Positions 61,151 to 64,000 of a stretch of DNA of 64,000 nt are shown here, piece by piece. The DNA lies in contig NZ_MDER01000039.1 in assembly GCF_001721045.1 (NCBI RefSeq), positions 62,001 to 126,000 of the forward strand, written 5' to 3'. Source of the DNA: Paenibacillus nuruki. GTDB lineage: Bacteria > Bacillota > Bacilli > Paenibacillales > Paenibacillaceae. The position numbers and the translations under genes were made by a program. Below the pieces are notes generated by a model. That model was not told where the DNA came from. It did not search any database and saw nothing but the letters and a program-made list of their open reading frames with translations. Numbering within the stretch: position 1 is the first letter of the stretch; each line of letters opens with the position of its first letter.

Positions 61151-62879
61151 GAGATTCGACCTCCTGTCCTAATTGCGAACGATAGATTTCCTGATAAGCC
61201 TGACTATTTTTGATCAAATAAGCATGATCTCCACGGTCAATAATTTGGCCATCTTCCATAATTAAGATCAGATCAGCATCTAAGACGGAAGTGATACGCT
61301 GAGCGATAATAAATCGCATACTTGCTGATAACCGTTCTTCAAGTGCTTTTTGAATCAATGCTTCTGTTCGCAGATCAACTGCACTGGTGCTATCATCCAT
61401 AATCAGTAGAGGCGGCTGAATCAACAGTGCGCGTGCAATCGATAGACGTTGTTTTTGACCACCTGATAGATTGACCCCTCGTTGCCCCAATAAAGTGTCA
61501 TATCCTTCAGGTAGTTTTTCTATAAATTCATGAGCTTGCGCTGCTCTAGCGGCAGACTCTACTTCTTCTTGCGAAGCATTCGGTCGACCATAACGGATAT
61601 TATCACGGATACTACCACTAAATAGTAATGCTTGTTGCAACACGATTCCAATGGAACTCCGTAGTTGATCCAGGTCCCATTGCCTTACATTAACATCATC
61701 TACCAATACCGCTCCATTCGTCACATCATACATACGTGGAATCAAATGAACCAGACTGGACTTGCCTGCACCCGTAGCTCCTAGAATCGCAATCGTCTGT
61801 CCTGCTGTTGCCACAAAGCTAATCTGATCTAATACCGCAGGCGAATCACCATCATAAGCAAAAGAAACATCACGAAATTCTAATCGTCCTACTTGCTGAG
61901 GATCAGGAGTGACGGTCTGAGCAGGAGCCGTAATATCGGGTTCTGTATGTAACACTTCATTAATTCGTTCTGCTGAAGCGGTTGCACGAGAAACAGACAT
62001 CAGTGTCATACTTACCATCATAAGAGACATCAACACTTGTGTAGCATAGTTGATAAAAGCGATCAGATCCCCTACAGGCAAAGCACCAGTTTTGGTGAGT
62101 CCGCCACCGAACCACAGCACAGCAACAATACAGATATCCATAATTAACATCATAATGGGGCCAATCAGAGCAACCATCCGATTCGCTTTAATCGCTATAT
62201 TCGTATAATCTTGATTGACTGCATCGTACCGTTTATTTTCATGGATAGCGCGTACAAAAGCTTTGATCACTCGAATACCGGCTAAATTTTCTTGTGTAAC
62301 GGTATTAACACGATCTAATTCGGCTTGAACACGTCCAAAAATAGGAAATGCTTTACGCATAATAAAGATTAAGGTGACTAACAAAATAGGCATAGCAATC
62401 AACAAAATAATTGCTAATTTAAAACTAATTGTAAATGCCATAATCAAACTGCCGATAGATAATAGAGGAGAACGTACCAACATACGCAAAGCCATCAATA
62501 CTAGATTTTGCAATTGAACCACATCATTCGTTAATCTAGTAATCAATGAACCTGAGGAAAAACGATCCAGATTGTGAAAAGAAAAGCACTGAATATGCTG
62601 AAACAAATCAGCTCGAATATCTGCACCAAAATGTTGCGAAGCAATACTGGCATAAATCGTACAGCCAATCCCGCCCAGCATACCAATCAGAGCCAGACCA
62701 ATCATCAGCAAGCCTGTACGCTGAATATGCCCTAGATCACCTGTCATAATCCCTTGATCGACAATACTTGCTACTAACTTGGGTTGCATCAAGTCCATCA
62801 ATACTTCGACCAACATTAACAAGGGAGCAAGTAATGCAGCAGTACGATAAGGCTTCAAATATTTTAACAAAGGAATCAT
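61143..62879 (-). CDS. Heterodimeric ABC exporter, subunit with degenerate catalytic site (578 aa)
   Basis: Six membrane helices and an ATPase with Walker A GATGAGKSS and normal signature LSGGQKQRL. Walker B reads LLIMDDSTSAVD, with Asp where the catalytic Glu belongs, and the H-loop reads IAQRITS, with Gln for His. This complements the partner exactly: the site made from this protein's Walker motifs and the partner's LSQGQ is dead, and the other is active. Confidence 0.92.
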   Translation of the reverse strand: MIPLLKYLKPYRTAALLAPLLMLVEVLMDLMQPKLVASIVDQGIMTGDLGHIQRTGLLMIGLALIGMLGGIGCTIYASIASQHFGADIRADLFQHIQCFSFHNLDRFSSGSLITRLTNDVVQLQNLVLMALRMLVRSPLLSIGSLIMAFTISFKLAIILLIAMPILLVTLIFIMRKAFPIFGRVQAELDRVNTVTQENLAGIRVIKAFVRAIHENKRYDAVNQDYTNIAIKANRMVALIGPIMMLIMDICIVAVLWFGGGLTKTGALPVGDLIAFINYATQVLMSLMMVSMTLMSVSRATASAERINEVLHTEPDITAPAQTVTPDPQQVGRLEFRDVSFAYDGDSPAVLDQISFVATAGQTIAILGATGAGKSSLVHLIPRMYDVTNGAVLVDDVNVRQWDLDQLRSSIGIVLQQALLFSGSIRDNIRYGRPNASQEEVESAARAAQAHEFIEKLPEGYDTLLGQRGVNLSGGQKQRLSIARALLIQPPLLIMDDSTSAVDLRTEALIQKALEERLSASMRFIIAQRITSVLDADLILIMEDGQIIDRGDHAYLIKNSQAYQEIYRSQLGQEVESHG

Positions 62880-63096
62880 CTATACACCTTCTATCCTGAA
62901 ATATGTAACCGTCAAACACGCATATGTTTATGTTAACGTATATTCAGATTATCCGTAAAGCATCAATAAGAGCGGCAGTATGATTCGGAGCAAGATTAGT
63001 ATAATATGATGAAGAAAATAAAATTTGAAATGATGAGATGAGCATACGTACTCATTTTATATAGAACATAAAGATGGATTTCAAGGAGGAATATGG
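62880..63096. other. Divergent intergenic region before the glutaminase gene
   Basis: AT-rich, with a small palindrome (TGAGCATACGTACTCA near 63038) about 45 bases before glsA. No gene. Confidence 0.4.
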
Positions 63097-64000
63097 ATGA
63101 GTCAAGAACAAATGGAACGATTAACCACACTATTGCCCGATTGGTTAGAGACCAGCCGTTTGCATACCAGTCAGGGGAAAGTAGCTTCTTATATTCCAGA
63201 GCTTGCCAAGTCTTCGCAAGATGCACTGGGTATTTTTATTGCCGATTCGCAAGGGAAAGTAATCTCGGCAGGCGATTGCGGGATTCCTTTTACCATGCAA
63301 AGTATATCCAAAGTATTCACTTTAATACTTGCATTGATGGATCATGGAGAAGAAGCGGTATTCTTTAATGTAGGTAAAGAGCCGACAGGCGATGATTTCG
63401 ATTCGATGATCAAGTTAGAATTGGTAGAGCCTGGTATTCCATTCAATCCGCTTATTAATGCAGGAGCGATCACAGTATCGTCACTGATATCTGGTGAGAA
63501 TCCACAGGAGAAGTCAGAACGGGTACTGCAATTTTTCCGTAAGCTCGCAGCGAATGACAAAATCGATTACAATCTGGCAGTCTACGAATCAGAAACAGAA
63601 TCCGGTCACTTGAATCGTTCACTGGCTTATTTCCTCAAGCAAAATGGTATTATTAAAGATCCGGTTGATGACGTACTTGAAGTGTATTTCCGTCATTGTT
63701 CGATTGAAGTCAATTGTGCCGATCTTGCCCGTATGGCATTGGTACTTGCTTTTGACGGTGTAGATCCTTGTTCTGGAGAAGAATTGATTCCACGTCGTTA
63801 TGTACAGATTGCCAAAACATTTATGATTACTTGCGGTATGTACAATGCTTCTGGTGAATTTGCTATTGATGTGGGTCTGCCTGCTAAAAGTGGAGTGTCG
63901 GGTGGAATCCTGACGATGGTTCCCGGACAGTATGGCATCGGATTAGTAGGGCCTTCGCTAAATAAAAGAGGAAATAGTATTGCAGGTGTGCATCTATTAG
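63097..64000 (+). CDS. glsA: Glutaminase A (3' end beyond window)
   Basis: Serine-dependent glutaminase of the beta-lactamase-like fold: Ser69-x-x-Lys72 (QSISKV) and later NPLINAGAIT, MITCGMYNASG and LPAKSGVSGGILTMVPGQ. It converts glutamine to glutamate and ammonia in the cytoplasm. AAGGAGG precedes ATG 63097; a nearer ATG at 63093 is in another frame. About 300 residues are visible and the usual length is just over that, so only a few residues are missing. Confidence 0.93.
   Translation, partial: MSQEQMERLTTLLPDWLETSRLHTSQGKVASYIPELAKSSQDALGIFIADSQGKVISAGDCGIPFTMQSISKVFTLILALMDHGEEAVFFNVGKEPTGDDFDSMIKLELVEPGIPFNPLINAGAITVSSLISGENPQEKSERVLQFFRKLAANDKIDYNLAVYESETESGHLNRSLAYFLKQNGIIKDPVDDVLEVYFRHCSIEVNCADLARMALVLAFDGVDPCSGEELIPRRYVQIAKTFMITCGMYNASGEFAIDVGLPAKSGVSGGILTMVPGQYGIGLVGPSLNKRGNSIAGVHLL

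Overview
The window looks like chromosomal DNA of a low-G+C Firmicute of the Paenibacillus type. Nearly every gene has a strong AGGAGG-like ribosome-binding site, intrinsic terminators are frequent, and the gene families (tandem XRE-TPR regulators, TerD clusters, YtxH, PerR, AI-2E, pirin, YdcZ pairs) fit that group. I saw no rRNA, tRNA, transposase, phage module or CRISPR array. The genus is an inference; nothing in the sequence names it.

Layout. (1) 0-8 kb: the 3' end of a coiled-coil gene, then five tandem, AT-rich minus-strand genes for paralogous XRE-TPR regulators of the RRNPP type. The last of these is followed by two short genes, absent from ordinary gene calls, that encode secreted peptide precursors sharing a C-terminal LEHG(M/I)G motif. 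This is a probable peptide quorum-sensing locus and the most interesting part of the window. (2) 8-22 kb: a small membrane protein, an unassigned structured RNA, then a Ter stress cluster: TerB, three TerD, a TerD-TerA-like fusion, TerC, a five-enzyme module (HpcH/CitE-like lyase, TRSP phosphoribosyltransferase, StiP-like protein, HAD phosphatase, ATP-grasp ligase), a membrane-anchored helical protein and TelA. (3) 22-25 kb: a GH3 glycosidase with a C-terminal CBM6-like domain, a 35-residue membrane peptide and a TraX-like protein. (4) 26-30 kb: pstSCAB phosphate uptake on the minus strand. (5) 30-38 kb: a DMT exporter, ArsR- and MarR-type regulators with redox enzymes beside clear palindromic operators, YtxH, an AI-2E-family protein and an aldo-keto reductase. 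(6) 38-41 kb: a PerR-like repressor, an atypical OmpR-type regulator and catalase, with Fur/PerR-type boxes. (7) 41-45 kb: two convergent paralogous exported proteins, then a BlaI-type repressor, an M56 protease and DoxX joined by a shared operator. (8) 45-53 kb: a chemoreceptor, pirin, an unknown protein, a second TerD-TerA-like fusion, an epimerase, a ThuA-like protein, a phasin-like protein and an AarF/UbiB kinase. (9) 54-64 kb: a SulP transporter, a DEAD-box helicase, a YdcZ-Crp-YdcZ trio, a heterodimeric ABC exporter and the 5' part of a glutaminase gene.

How the parts may work together. The regulator array would sense oligopeptides made from the two precursors after export, cleavage and re-import; the Opp importer is not in this window. 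The Ter cluster is a membrane-linked stress response with its own small-molecule pathway. Several later units are small self-regulated circuits, each pairing a repressor and its palindromes with a redox, envelope or transport function. Stress response (metal or oxyanion, oxidative, electrophile, envelope) is the common theme of the middle of the window.
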